A stretch of DNA of 64,000 nt from Microcoleus sp. EPA2 (GCA_020882975.1 JAHRFD010000008.1:1-64000), one strand, 5' to 3'. Positions 23,984 to 33,127 are shown, numbered from the stretch's first letter. The notes: a model not told the origin generated them from the sequence alone. Translations and numbers: made by a program.

Positions 23984-26428
23984 ATGATTTGGAACTTTGC
24001 CCAGGGAATTATAACAGCAGTTAACGGCATTTTGGGCCCCCAGACAGTGGTGGCGATGACGCAACGGCAAAATGAGATTGATAGAATTGCTTCCCAGATT
24101 GAAATGCAAAATAGATCGCTGGAGTTCCAAGCGTTGATGGAAGGAGTGCGTCAAGAACATAGTAAGGAAATGGAAGCCTATCGACAATATTGTGAGGATG
24201 TGCGACTGCAAAAACGCCTCGATTCTGAACGGGAACAGTTAGCTAGACGGTTCCAACATGAGGAAAAATTAGAACAGTATCGCCGCGAAACTCACCTGAT
24301 TTTATCTCGCGCTCAATTGCTAACAGCTTTAACTTTAGCTGATGATAAGGAAATTAGAGAAAGTTTCCCTCTGAAAACTCCCGCACGGGTAATTTTAGAT
24401 GCTTACAAAAGCTATCAGGAAAATATGAAACAAATTCCTCTATTAGTGGTGATTTCGCCGCCTGCGTTGCAGTTTGAAAAATTCCCTCATGTGGCTCAGG
24501 GATTTGGTCTAGTTGAAAACCGATTGATTGATGAAATACAGGAGTTTTGCAAACATTATTCTCTCAATAATCAGGAAAGACCTGTAAGATATCAAGGGGC
24601 GGATTGGGAAAGTAAATATTCTCATGGGAAAACTGGGATCGATACTTTGCACCACGTCCTCAAATCAGTCCCCACTGTGGTTTTAGAGTCTAAGTTTGAT
24701 GGGGATTTACTCAGGGTTTATGTGGCGGGTTGGGATATGATGCAAGAAGTGCCTCACTATGAAAAGGTGCTAACTATTCCTTGGAAGGAAGTTTTGTATC
24801 CCATCGCCCGGAAATATGCCGAAGAGTGGCGAGAGTACCGGATGAAGTTATTAGAAAAAGGCAGAAGTTTAGAGGAATTGAAGCGCCGGGGTGGGGATAA
24901 TGAACTGAATCTTTTAATCTTGGAAGAAGAGGAAGAAGATCGGGAGTTGGGCAGGGGCGGTCAACATGATTATCAGTACAATGTTAAAGAAGACAAGTAC
25001 ATTCAGGAATTGGCGCAGTTTTTAGGGATTTGCCACTGTATTTTAGTGGGTTTGATGGCTGACAGATACCATTTTTATCATGGGGATGTGCGTCCGAAAT
25101 TGCCTGAACTTTTGCCCGGATTGCTGGGAAAAATGCCGAGCGATAGTTTGAATGAAATGTTGGTGGGTGAGATTGTTTCCAGTTATCAAAGTCTCTATCA
25201 GTCTATTGAGGGGAAACGCCCTAATGCGATCCCTTATTTGTTTTTGGATTTGGCGTTGAGTTTGAGTGGTTTGTCGGATAAATCTTGGGCGAAAAAGCAG
25301 GTTGAGTTTTCGATTAAAGCTTGGTTGAAGCTGAGAAATGGGGTTTCTGAAGAGAAACTGGGTTTGTTGAATTTGGAGAATTTATTGGAGGTGTTTAAAT
25401 CGACTTTGACGGTGGCGGATATAGAATATGCGGAAAAGCTAACTGGGTGTTTGGCTGCGATCGGGGAAAGTCGTTATCGGGAGATGATTCTGGAGGATAT
25501 CAAGCGCAAAGAAGCGGAACGTCAGCATAAATGCAAGCTAGAAAATGTCTCAATTGTTCATACCCTCAGCGGGCATATTATCGATGTTGTTTCCCTCGCG
25601 CTCAGCCCAGATGGGCAGACGCTTGTCAGTGGTAGTAATGACAAGACGATTAAGATTTGGCAGTTGAGTACGGGGCAGTTACTTCGCACCCTCACTGGGC
25701 ATTCTAGCTTGGTTTTTTCCGTCGCCATTAGCCCGGATGGGCAAACCCTTGTCAGTGGCAGTAGTGACAAGACGATTAAGATTTGGCAGTTGAGTACGGG
25801 GCAGTTACTTCGCACCCTCACTGGGCATTCTGACTGGGTTCGTTCCGTCGCCATCAGCCCGGATGGGCAGACGCTTGTCAGTGGCAGTGGTGACGGTACG
25901 ATTAAGATTTGGCAGTTGAGTACGGGGCAGGAACTTCGCACCCTCACCGGGCCTTCTTACTTGGTTTTTTCCGTCGCCATCAGCCCGGATGGGCAGACAC
26001 TTGTCAGTGCAAGTAGTGAACAAACGATTAAGATTTGGCAGTTGAGTACGGGGCAGGAACTTCGCACCCTCACCGGGCATTCTAACAATGTTTGTTCCGT
26101 CGCCATCAGCCCGGATGGGCAAACCCTTGTCAGTGGCAGTAGTGACAACACGATTAAGATTTGGCAGTTGAGTACGGGGCAGTTACTTCGCACCCTCACT
26201 GGGCATTCTGACTGGGTTCGTTCCGTCGCCATCAGCCCGGATGGGCAAACCCTTGTCAGTGGCAGTGGTGACGGTACGATTAAGATTTGGCAGTTGAGTA
26301 GGGGGCAGGAACTTCGCACCCTCACTGGGCATTCTGGATCAGTTATGTCCCTAGCCATCAGCCCGGATGGACACACCCTTTTCAGTGGCAGTGGTGGCGG
26401 TACGATTAAGATTTGGCGGGTGGAGTGA
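23984..26428 (+). CDS. Coiled-coil protein with a C-terminal seven-bladed WD40 propeller
   Basis: 814 residues from the ATG at 23984, which has AGGAG 8 nt upstream. An upstream TTG at 23933 would translate the flanking repeat and is less likely. The N-terminus has a hydrophobic helix (MIWNFAQGIITAVNGILG), then a long coiled coil (~25-115). Next comes a ~400-residue domain I do not recognise, with SHGKTGIDTLHHVLK, VYVAGWDMMQEVPHYEKV, FLGICHCILVGLMADRYHFY and an acidic EEEEED stretch. Residues ~535-814 are seven WD40 repeats of 42 residues (RTLTGHS..V.SVAISPDGQTLVSGS..TIKIWQLS), nearly identical even in DNA. It is probably a scaffold or sensor. No enzyme motif was identified. Confidence 0.85.
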   Translation: MIWNFAQGIITAVNGILGPQTVVAMTQRQNEIDRIASQIEMQNRSLEFQALMEGVRQEHSKEMEAYRQYCEDVRLQKRLDSEREQLARRFQHEEKLEQYRRETHLILSRAQLLTALTLADDKEIRESFPLKTPARVILDAYKSYQENMKQIPLLVVISPPALQFEKFPHVAQGFGLVENRLIDEIQEFCKHYSLNNQERPVRYQGADWESKYSHGKTGIDTLHHVLKSVPTVVLESKFDGDLLRVYVAGWDMMQEVPHYEKVLTIPWKEVLYPIARKYAEEWREYRMKLLEKGRSLEELKRRGGDNELNLLILEEEEEDRELGRGGQHDYQYNVKEDKYIQELAQFLGICHCILVGLMADRYHFYHGDVRPKLPELLPGLLGKMPSDSLNEMLVGEIVSSYQSLYQSIEGKRPNAIPYLFLDLALSLSGLSDKSWAKKQVEFSIKAWLKLRNGVSEEKLGLLNLENLLEVFKSTLTVADIEYAEKLTGCLAAIGESRYREMILEDIKRKEAERQHKCKLENVSIVHTLSGHIIDVVSLALSPDGQTLVSGSNDKTIKIWQLSTGQLLRTLTGHSSLVFSVAISPDGQTLVSGSSDKTIKIWQLSTGQLLRTLTGHSDWVRSVAISPDGQTLVSGSGDGTIKIWQLSTGQELRTLTGPSYLVFSVAISPDGQTLVSASSEQTIKIWQLSTGQELRTLTGHSNNVCSVAISPDGQTLVSGSSDNTIKIWQLSTGQLLRTLTGHSDWVRSVAISPDGQTLVSGSGDGTIKIWQLSRGQELRTLTGHSGSVMSLAISPDGHTLFSGSGGGTIKIWRVE

Positions 26429-26439
26429 CTCAGAAACTT

Positions 26440-26538
26440 AGAAACCGGGTTTCTCTGATAATTTTTCCTAGAAAGAAACCGGGTTTCTGCGATAATTTTG
26501 GCATCCTCACCGAGATTTGGGTGAGAAACCCGGTTTCT
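26440..26538. repeat. AGAAACCSGGTTTCT palindrome pair
   Basis: Three copies immediately after the WD40 gene, with the GATAATTTTGGCATCC spacer typical of this family. They could serve as a terminator. Confidence 0.85.
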
Positions 26539-26602
26539 GAATCCCACGCGACTATATCTAGTTGTTAGAATAGAAAAACCTGAGCATGAAAATCGCAAAT
26601 GT

Positions 26603-26851
26603 ATGACAGCAAAAATACACATCAGCAACTTGGGTAATTCTTTAGCTTTGCCAATACCCGACTATATTGTAAAATTTTTCAACCTGAAAGCAGATGATTC
26701 AGTAATTTGCAGTATAGAAAATGGAAAAATGGTCATAGAACCTGTAAATCAGAAAGTTTCCAAATATACCCTAGATGAATTATTAGCAGGCGAAATAGAA
26801 CCCAGCCAAGAAATCTATTGGGGAAAACCAGAAGGAGAAGAATTTTGGTAA
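26603..26851 (+). CDS. mazE: MazE-type antitoxin (AbrB fold)
   Basis: 82 residues. The N-terminal swapped-hairpin DNA-binding fold (KIHISNLGNSLALPIPDYIV) and an acidic C-terminal tail that binds the toxin (DELLAGEIEPSQ ... EGEEFW) are typical. It overlaps the toxin start by 7 nt. It would neutralise MazF and repress the pair's own promoter. Confidence 0.88.
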   Translation: MTAKIHISNLGNSLALPIPDYIVKFFNLKADDSVICSIENGKMVIEPVNQKVSKYTLDELLAGEIEPSQEIYWGKPEGEEFW

Positions 26852-27195
26852 ACTATATCCCCGAACGAGGTCATTTCATTCGCCTCAATTTCGATCCTCA
26901 AGCAGGGCACGAACAAATGGGAACTCGACCTGCACTGGTTGTGAGTCAAACTAAATTTAACCAAAAAATGGGGTTTGTGTTTGTCTGTCCAATTAGTACC
27001 ACACAACGCAAAAATCCGTTTTATGTTCCCATTCCAGAAGGTGAATTGGTGACAGGTGTAATTATGACAGATCAACTGCGTTCTTTAGATTATCGATCAA
27101 GGCAAGCGAGTTTGATTGGTGAATGTCCAGAAGATTTAGTTAGGGAAGTATTGAAGCGAATTGAACCTATCTTGTTTGAAAATATGACCTCCTAG
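26845..27195 (+). CDS. mazF: MazF-type endoribonuclease toxin
   Basis: 116 residues from a TTG at 26845, 7 nt after a GGAG in the mazE coding end. Longer starts further upstream would lie inside mazE and give a basic leader with no counterpart in the family. PemK/MazF landmarks are GHFIRLNFDPQAGHEQMGTRPALV, the CPIST strand and the TDQLRSLD motif, with a C-terminal VREVLKRI helix. It cleaves RNA at short sequence motifs. It is the second gene of the TA pair, followed directly by a palindromic repeat array. Confidence 0.88.
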   Translation: MVNYIPERGHFIRLNFDPQAGHEQMGTRPALVVSQTKFNQKMGFVFVCPISTTQRKNPFYVPIPEGELVTGVIMTDQLRSLDYRSRQASLIGECPEDLVREVLKRIEPILFENMTS

Positions 27196-27429
27196 AAACC
27201 GGGTTTCTGCCATAATTTTGGCATCCTAACGAGATTTTGGTAAGAAACCCGGTTTCTGAACCCCGCGCGCCTGATCCAAGAAACCGGGTTTCTGCGATAA
27301 TTTTGGCATCCTCATCAGATTTTACGAAGAAACCCGGTTTCTGAGTTCTCGTGCGCCTGATCCAAGAAACCGGGTTTCTGCGATAATTTTGGCATCCTCA
27401 CCGAGATTTTACTAAGAAACCAGGTTTCT
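27194..27429. repeat. Tandem array of the AGAAACCSGGTTTCT palindrome
   Basis: Three units of about 86 bp, each with two facing 15-bp palindromes around a GATAATTTTGGCATCC spacer and joined by TCTCGTGCGCCTGATCCA. The array fills most of the gap between mazF and the Uma2 gene. Confidence 0.88.
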
Positions 27430-27486
27430 GAGTTCTCGTGCGATCGCTGTTATCATAAAATCACTTCAGAGCAGAAGGGAACGACA

Positions 27487-28137
27487 ATGCAAACCCAAGA
27501 AAAACCAGCAATCGCCAAGCAACCACCAACCGAAAAACGGTACTACACGCCGGAGGAATATCTCGCATTAGAAGAAAGTGCGATCGACAAAAGTGAATAC
27601 CATGATGGGGAGATCATACCAATGACAGGCGGAACCGCAAACCATAACAAAATCGCACTGAATTTTTGCAGAAAATTCCCCTTGAGTGTGAATGGTCAAG
27701 ATTACGAGACATTTATCAATGATGTGCGCCTGTGGATACCCCTAACTCGCCGCTACGTCTATCCCGATATCATGGTTATTAAAGGAGAACCAAAATATCA
27801 AGGAAGTAACAAAACAATTGTCACAAATTCTCTGATAATCGTCGAGGTTTTATCCAATTCAACCAAAGATTACGATCGCGGTGGCAAATTTCTCGCCTAT
27901 CGCTCAATTCCTGAATTTCAGGAATACATTTTAATAGACCAATATAGCTATCATATTGAGCAATTCGCCAAAAACTCTAATGGCAAATGGGTATTAACAG
28001 AGTATGACTCAGAGGAATCGGTATTAACCCTGGAATCAGTAGAATTCCAAATGCCACTCAGAGAGATTTATGAACGAATTAATTTTGATGTTAAAGACGA
28101 AGAAGTGAACGAGTCAATAACTGAAATTCAAGGATAA
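27487..28137 (+). CDS. Uma2-family (DUF820) putative restriction endonuclease-like protein
   Basis: 216 residues. The PD-(D/E)XK-type core is visible as INDVRLWIP, YVYPDIMVIKG and NSLIIVEVLSNSTKDYDRG, with the acidic residues in PDI and VEV. The N-terminal YTPEEYLALEE is typical. Uma2 genes are extremely abundant in cyanobacteria. Their biochemical role is not established, although the fold suggests a nuclease. The start ATG follows GAAGGGAACGACA. Confidence 0.9.
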   Translation: MQTQEKPAIAKQPPTEKRYYTPEEYLALEESAIDKSEYHDGEIIPMTGGTANHNKIALNFCRKFPLSVNGQDYETFINDVRLWIPLTRRYVYPDIMVIKGEPKYQGSNKTIVTNSLIIVEVLSNSTKDYDRGGKFLAYRSIPEFQEYILIDQYSYHIEQFAKNSNGKWVLTEYDSEESVLTLESVEFQMPLREIYERINFDVKDEEVNESITEIQG

Positions 28138-28169
28138 CATCGAGTCCGCGTTTAGCATTACAATAATTC

Positions 28170-28667
28170 ATGAAAATCCGCGACGCAAGTGAAAGCGACT
28201 TACCAGCAATAGTTCAAATATACAATGCAGCCATACCAGGGCGATCGGCTACAGCAGATTTAGAACCAATCTCCGTCGAAAGTCGGCTGGCTTGGTACAG
28301 AGAACACTCCCCTGATTCCTTACCAATTTGGGTAATGGAATCAGAACAAAATATCATTGGCTGGCTGAGCTTGCAGCGTTTTTACGGGCGCGCCGCCTAT
28401 CAGCATACAGCAGAAGTGAGCATTTACATCGCAGCCGATCGCCAATGCTGCGGAGTCGGCCAAAAATTATTACAACAAGCAATTCGGCGCTGTCCAGAAC
28501 TAGGAATTAAAACCTTAATCGGCATCATTTTTGCCCACAATCAACCCAGCTTAAAATTGTTCAATAAATTTGGATTTCAGACTTGGGGACATCTACCACA
28601 AGTCGCCGAACTTGATGGAGTAGAAAGAGATGTAGTAATTATCGGTTTGCGTTTAAACAAACCATAA
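28170..28667 (+). CDS. GNAT-family N-acetyltransferase
   Basis: 165 residues with the GNAT order: N-terminal RDASESDLPAIVQIYNAAI, central beta strands VAEVSIYI-like (TAEVSIYIAADRQCCGVGQKLL, the acetyl-CoA loop being Q-x-x-G-x-G) and the C-terminal HNQPSLKLFNKFGFQTWG. It resembles phosphinothricin/methionine sulfoximine acetyltransferases (PAT/MnaT). The true substrate is unknown. It lies 32 bp after the Uma2 gene on the same strand. Confidence 0.9.
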   Translation: MKIRDASESDLPAIVQIYNAAIPGRSATADLEPISVESRLAWYREHSPDSLPIWVMESEQNIIGWLSLQRFYGRAAYQHTAEVSIYIAADRQCCGVGQKLLQQAIRRCPELGIKTLIGIIFAHNQPSLKLFNKFGFQTWGHLPQVAELDGVERDVVIIGLRLNKP

Positions 28668-28840
28668 ACTAGACCGAAAGAAACCGAAATGGACAGCCCG
28701 GAACACCGACCCACTTTTGACTGAATGCAAAATTTATTTAAGAGAATTGGAAACTTCCTAAATAATTTGCTATAATTATGAATAGCAGCACCCAAGTGGT
28801 ATTGCTAAACCCACAAAAAAGGTTAAAGGAGTTAAGTCAA

Positions 28841-29236
28841 ATGCCAAACAAACTCCAAGTTAAAACACAATCAGTCGGATATAGCGACTTTTACTGGAAC
28901 CGTTTTAGTCCGAGAGTTGCTACTATCAGCAGCATCCGTAACGCCAATCACTGGGAGGGTGGATTTATCACTTATATTGCCTATCCCAGAAAAGTTGAAG
29001 CTATAGCAGCAATGAAATATTTACTGTTGCATCAACAAGTTACGGATGTCGATATGCGAAAAGCCAAACGGATGAAAGCAAAAGGTATTCGTTGGGAACT
29101 AAAAATACGGGGTTTAGCTTTTCATCAAGTGCTGAAATTTGCGACTATGGATATAACTAGCGAGCTAGTTATATCCCCAGCAGTTGAAACCGCTTCTACA
29201 CGCAGGAAGTCCGCGCCACGCGAGAGTGAAAAATAA
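28841..29236 (+). CDS. Hypothetical protein with repeat-derived C-terminus
   Basis: 131 residues from the ATG at 28841, which has AAAGGAG 9 nt upstream. A start at 28778 is in frame but unsupported. The protein is basic and rich in Lys/Arg around residues 80-105 (KRMKAKGIRWELKIRG). It begins MPNKLQVKTQSVGYSDFYW. The final ~25 codons (ELVISPAVETASTRR onwards) are Ser/Arg-rich and lead into a dispersed-repeat region, suggesting that the original C-terminus was extended or replaced. Family not recognised. Confidence 0.55.
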   Translation: MPNKLQVKTQSVGYSDFYWNRFSPRVATISSIRNANHWEGGFITYIAYPRKVEAIAAMKYLLLHQQVTDVDMRKAKRMKAKGIRWELKIRGLAFHQVLKFATMDITSELVISPAVETASTRRKSAPRESEK

Positions 29237-29311
29237 TCTTAATTCCGGTTGCATCAGCGAGATGACAGTTGACTGCTGAGTGTTTAAACAATACCGAACC
29301 CAGCGGAAAAT

Positions 29312-29364
29312 ATATCAGTACCTGGGAGTGGAACCTAAAAATTGCCACTCCCAGGTACTGATAT
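29312..29364. terminator. Perfect 20-bp hairpin overlapping the end of dnaG
   Basis: ATATCAGTACCTGGGAGTGG at 29312-29331 is exactly inverted at 29345-29364, with a 13-nt loop. The right arm encodes the last codons of dnaG (VPGSG), and the stop codon lies in the loop. Confidence 0.65.
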
Positions 29365-31362
29365 TAAATCGTAAAAATTGACTTGACGCAGCCGCTCCAA
29401 TTCCTCTATCCATTCTTGTTCGGCGAGGACTTGTTGGTGATATTCTACAGCTTCTTCACAATTACTCGCCACATTCGTATTTTCCCACATATTCAGCGCA
29501 ATGCGACGGCGTTTCATGCTAATAATTTGTTCGATGCACGCCAGAGCCGACCGAATTACTAAAGGTGCGCGATAAACATTTTTTTCGGACAACTCATTGA
29601 GGTGAAATAAATGGGAAATCTGATTGAGTTGATTGGGATATTCTATTAAACTATCTTGCAATTTTAAGATTAACTCAGATGGCACTATTTGTAAATAGCT
29701 TTTATGCAATATTTCGGCATTCAAAATCTGATGCCACAAAAATCTATGGTGAGAAAGGCTAAACTGCACTTCTCTAGCTTCTATGGATTCTCTGACATCT
29801 TGGCGATATTCGGGACAATGCAAGTAAATCTGTAACAATTGCGCTTCGGCTTCTTCTAAAAGAGTTCTGGCTACGGCGGAAAAAGTTTCATGGGAGCGAT
29901 TTTTGAGGCTGCTTGTAGTCTGAGTTTTGTATTGTTTATTTGGCTTGATTTTTTTTCTAATTAACAGTGGCATTGTCAAGGATTCATCTTGAATCAGCCT
30001 TTTACCCCAATCGCTAACTACTTGATTTAGCAAGCTTTCTGCTAGCATTTTGGTCAGCTTAAACTCTCCTTTACTGAGAATTTCTGCGGATTTTTGGAGG
30101 TAATGTGCCAGTTGATTGTCATCAGTAATTTTTGTTAACAAATGAACAATCTTTTTGGTAATTTGTTGATAAATATCAGCTTGTTTTAAATCTTGGTTGA
30201 CCAACATTCGTTGTAGTTGCCAGTCCAGCCATAGAGGAGCTGTTTTTAGCAATTCTCGATATTGTTCTGCTGAGTAGGTTTTGAGGAATTCATCGGCATC
30301 TTTGCCGTCGGGAATGTTGAGAACTCGTAGTTGTACTTCTCCTTGATAGGCGAGTTTTTCTATTTCTCCAATCGCTCTTTCTGCTGCTTGATTTCCGGCT
30401 TTGTCGGCATCGAAATTGAGGATAATTTGTTTGGAGTCTGTGTAGCGTAATAACTGCCGTACTTGATCTAGGCTGAGGGCTGTACCGAGGGAGGCGACGG
30501 CGTTGCCAATGCCTGCTGCATGAAGGGCGATCGCATCAAAGTACCCCTCTACGACGACGGCGGCATCTGCTTTGCTAATGGCGATTTTAGCTGTATCTAG
30601 GGCAAATAAAGTTTTGCCTTTGTCGAATAGTTCTGTTTCGGGAGAATTGAGATATTTTGGTTGTTCGTCGCCGAGACTTCTGCCACCAAAACCGATGACT
30701 CTACCTTGGGTGTCGCGAATGGGAATCATCACGCGATGGCGGAAGCGGTCGTAATAGCCACTGCCTCCTGATTTGCGTGGTACAATTAATCCTGCTTGTT
30801 CTACTAACTGGGCTGGATAGTGCTTTTGTTCTACTAAATAGCTGTAGAGTGTTTCCCAACCTTGGGGTGCATAACCTAACTGAAATTGTTGGATAGTTTC
30901 TTCGCTAAGCTGGCGATTGGATTTGAGATAGGCTAGGGTTTCTTGTCCTTGGGGTTGTCTTAAAGCGTGTTCATAAAACTTGGCGGTGAGGGCGGAAATT
31001 TCATAGAGTTGTTCTCGCAGAGAAATTTGACGCTGTAATTCTTGTCGATGTTCTGGTTCGACTGTTTTGACTTGTACTTGATAGGTTTTAGCTAAGTCTA
31101 ATACTACTTCGCTAAAAGAGCGTTTCTCTAATTCCATGAGAAACTTAAAGGCATTGCCGCCAGCGCCACAGCCGAAACAATAGTACATTTGCTTGGCTTG
31201 GTTGACGGTAAAACTGGGAGATTTTTCGTCGTGAAATGGACACAAACCTACGAATTCTTTGCCTCGTTTTCGCAAGACGACGCGGCCGGAAATGACATCT
31301 ACTATGTCTGCTCTTTGTTTGACTTCTTCGATGGTTTCGGGATGTAGTCGTGGAACTTGCAT
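29335..31362 (-). CDS. dnaG: DNA primase
   Basis: 675 residues. The CHC2 zinc-binding domain has Cys41, His44, Cys62 and Cys65 (CPFHDEKSPSF ... MYYCFGCGAGG). The RNA-polymerase core carries the catalytic TOPRIM motifs VVVEGYFDAIAL and ILNFDADKAG. The C-terminal ~250 residues form the DnaB-interacting region, more variable. It makes RNA primers for replication. The coding end overlaps a terminator-like hairpin. It is divergent from the epimerase gene. Confidence 0.96.
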   Translation of the reverse strand: MQVPRLHPETIEEVKQRADIVDVISGRVVLRKRGKEFVGLCPFHDEKSPSFTVNQAKQMYYCFGCGAGGNAFKFLMELEKRSFSEVVLDLAKTYQVQVKTVEPEHRQELQRQISLREQLYEISALTAKFYEHALRQPQGQETLAYLKSNRQLSEETIQQFQLGYAPQGWETLYSYLVEQKHYPAQLVEQAGLIVPRKSGGSGYYDRFRHRVMIPIRDTQGRVIGFGGRSLGDEQPKYLNSPETELFDKGKTLFALDTAKIAISKADAAVVVEGYFDAIALHAAGIGNAVASLGTALSLDQVRQLLRYTDSKQIILNFDADKAGNQAAERAIGEIEKLAYQGEVQLRVLNIPDGKDADEFLKTYSAEQYRELLKTAPLWLDWQLQRMLVNQDLKQADIYQQITKKIVHLLTKITDDNQLAHYLQKSAEILSKGEFKLTKMLAESLLNQVVSDWGKRLIQDESLTMPLLIRKKIKPNKQYKTQTTSSLKNRSHETFSAVARTLLEEAEAQLLQIYLHCPEYRQDVRESIEAREVQFSLSHHRFLWHQILNAEILHKSYLQIVPSELILKLQDSLIEYPNQLNQISHLFHLNELSEKNVYRAPLVIRSALACIEQIISMKRRRIALNMWENTNVASNCEEAVEYHQQVLAEQEWIEELERLRQVNFYDLISVPGSGNF

Positions 31363-31437
31363 AGGGATGTTTGAGTAAAGCTAAGTAGTAATTTTATTGT
31401 AAGATGTTGACACTAACTGTAAGGAGTCTGGAAAATA

Positions 31438-32373
31438 ATGCGAATTTTAATGATGGGCGGTACTCGATTTATCGGGGTTTATCTGACTAAGATTTTAGCA
31501 GCACAAGGGCATGAGGTGGTACTGTTTAATCGTGGCAATAAGCCAGTACCAGTTTCAGGAGTGCAGCAAATTCAGGGCGATCGCACTAATGTCGATGGAC
31601 TAAAAGAACAATTATCGACTCTTGAGTTTGATGCCGTTTTTGACAATAATGGTCGGGAACTGAGCGATACAAAGCCTTTAGCTGAAATATTTAAAGGGAG
31701 GGTGCAGCACTTTATTTATATGAGTTCTGCGGGGGTTTATTTGAAATCCGATCAAATGCCTCATATTGAAGGGGACGCTACCGATCCCAAAAGCCGTCAT
31801 TTGGGCAAATTTGAAACCGAAACTTACTTGGCAGAGTCCGGTTTACCTTGGACTTCAATTCGCCCGACTTACATTTATGGTCCCCAAAATTATAACGATT
31901 TGGAGGCTTGGTTTTTCGATCGCATTGCGCGCGATCGCCCGATTCCGATTCCTGGTAATGGAATGCACTTCACGCAGTTAGGGCACTGTCAGGATTTGGC
32001 TAGGGCGATGGCGGCGGTTTTGGGAAATCAAAGGGCGATCGGGCAAATTTACAACGTTTCGGGCGATCGATTTGTCACCTTTGATGGCTTAGCCCGCGCC
32101 TGCATTTTAGCCGCCGGCAAATCAGCAGATGCTATTAAGATTGTACACTACGATCCCAAACAATTTGACTTTGGCAAAAAGAAAGCTTTCCCCATGCGAT
32201 TACAGCACTTTTTTGCCTCAGTGAACAAAGCTGTCACCGAACTTAACTGGCAGCCAGAATTTGACCTAGTTTCTGGGTTAAAAGATTCTTTTCAGAATGA
32301 TTATTTAGTTTCGGGAAGAGACAAAGCGGAGATTGATTTTTCTGTAGACGATCAAATTTTGAAAGCGATTTAA
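31438..32373 (+). CDS. NAD(P)-dependent epimerase/dehydratase, CSP41-like
   Basis: 311 residues of the extended SDR family. The NAD loop is MMGGTRFIG (5-13). The active-site region carries MSSAGVYLKSD (catalytic Ser and Tyr) but the K of YxxxK is replaced by Q/D context, as in the CSP41/CRB group of chloroplast RNA-binding proteins. The closest overall look is that of cyanobacterial CSP41b homologues. Role is therefore either sugar-nucleotide chemistry or RNA binding. The stop is followed by an AGAAACCS... hairpin unit shared with the downstream mgtA end. Confidence 0.8.
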   Translation: MRILMMGGTRFIGVYLTKILAAQGHEVVLFNRGNKPVPVSGVQQIQGDRTNVDGLKEQLSTLEFDAVFDNNGRELSDTKPLAEIFKGRVQHFIYMSSAGVYLKSDQMPHIEGDATDPKSRHLGKFETETYLAESGLPWTSIRPTYIYGPQNYNDLEAWFFDRIARDRPIPIPGNGMHFTQLGHCQDLARAMAAVLGNQRAIGQIYNVSGDRFVTFDGLARACILAAGKSADAIKIVHYDPKQFDFGKKKAFPMRLQHFFASVNKAVTELNWQPEFDLVSGLKDSFQNDYLVSGRDKAEIDFSVDDQILKAI

Positions 32374-32854
32374 ACAGTCCTGGACGCATGGAGAATCAAA
32401 AACCCGGTTTCTGCATGAATATTTGTCGAAAAAAACGACGATTTTTGGAAGAAACCGGGTTTTTTGCATCCTGGATTATTAAACCGATCTCAAATCCGGC
32501 TGATTCAAATTATGACTTGGTGGCATATTTGATCGGCCGGAAGTCTTGGGTAGTTGCTGATGTGCGGGAATCCGACAATCCTGCTGAGGGAAAATAGCAG
32601 CATGATTATCCTGCGATCGCCTTTAGAGTTTCTTTCTCCCCAGAATCCAGGGGGCTGCTAACCCAGATTTGGGAGCGAGGAGATATATACCTTACCGAAA
32701 ATTTGGGTCTAAAGATGGATGGCAATAAATCCGAATTATGAAACCATAATAGCGATACCGTTAAAAATTTAGAGGGCCACTGCTAAGCGGACGGTAGATC
32801 GCTGATACTGAGCCTATTTGTGCTGGTATAAACGTTAAAAAAGAGGGAGATTTC
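32374..32854. repeat. Gene-free stretch starting with a 95-bp palindromic repeat unit
   Basis: 32374-32466 is a repeat unit beginning ACAGTCCTGGAC, with AAACCCGGTTTCT facing AGAAACCGGGTTTTTT. The same long unit follows mgtA at 36027-36118. The second half up to 32854 holds no convincing gene. The ATG at 32855 has a GGGAGA-type ribosome site 9 nt upstream. Confidence 0.6.
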
Positions 32855-33127
32855 ATGGAGAATACGTTATTCGATCGAACATTCCGGGACAGCGAAGGCA
32901 AAATTACGATCGCTCAACCACCAAATTTACCACTAATTGTCTGGATTCTAGCTAGTTTATTAAAGCTGGTTTTTACCACCGGAAAAATTAATTTAGGGTT
33001 GGAACTACTAGCTTTTGGTTCCTTGTTTACTTGGGCTTGGGAAGAATTATTCCAAGGCGTTAATTACTTTCGGAGAGCATTAGGTCTAATTGTGCTTGTT
33101 GGTCTGATGGCGTGGAAAATCCAATAA
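32855..33127 (+). CDS. Small membrane protein, function unknown
   Basis: 90 residues with two or three membrane helices (LPLIVWILASLLKLVF, LELLAFGSLFTWAWEELF, ALGLIVLVGLMAWKI). The N-terminal 25 residues are polar. A GGGAGA ribosome site precedes the ATG. No family recognised; it is typical of short cyanobacterial membrane proteins. A MITE-like repeat lies downstream. Confidence 0.7.
   Translation: MENTLFDRTFRDSEGKITIAQPPNLPLIVWILASLLKLVFTTGKINLGLELLAFGSLFTWAWEELFQGVNYFRRALGLIVLVGLMAWKIQ

Noticed and set aside
25558..26628. Long antisense reading frames over the WD40 gene
   Set aside because: They mirror the repetitive WD40 coding sequence, have Cys/Pro-rich repetitive products and no ribosome sites.
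32388..32597. Possible small gene after the epimerase
   Set aside because: The start lies inside the palindromic repeat unit and the product has no recognisable features.
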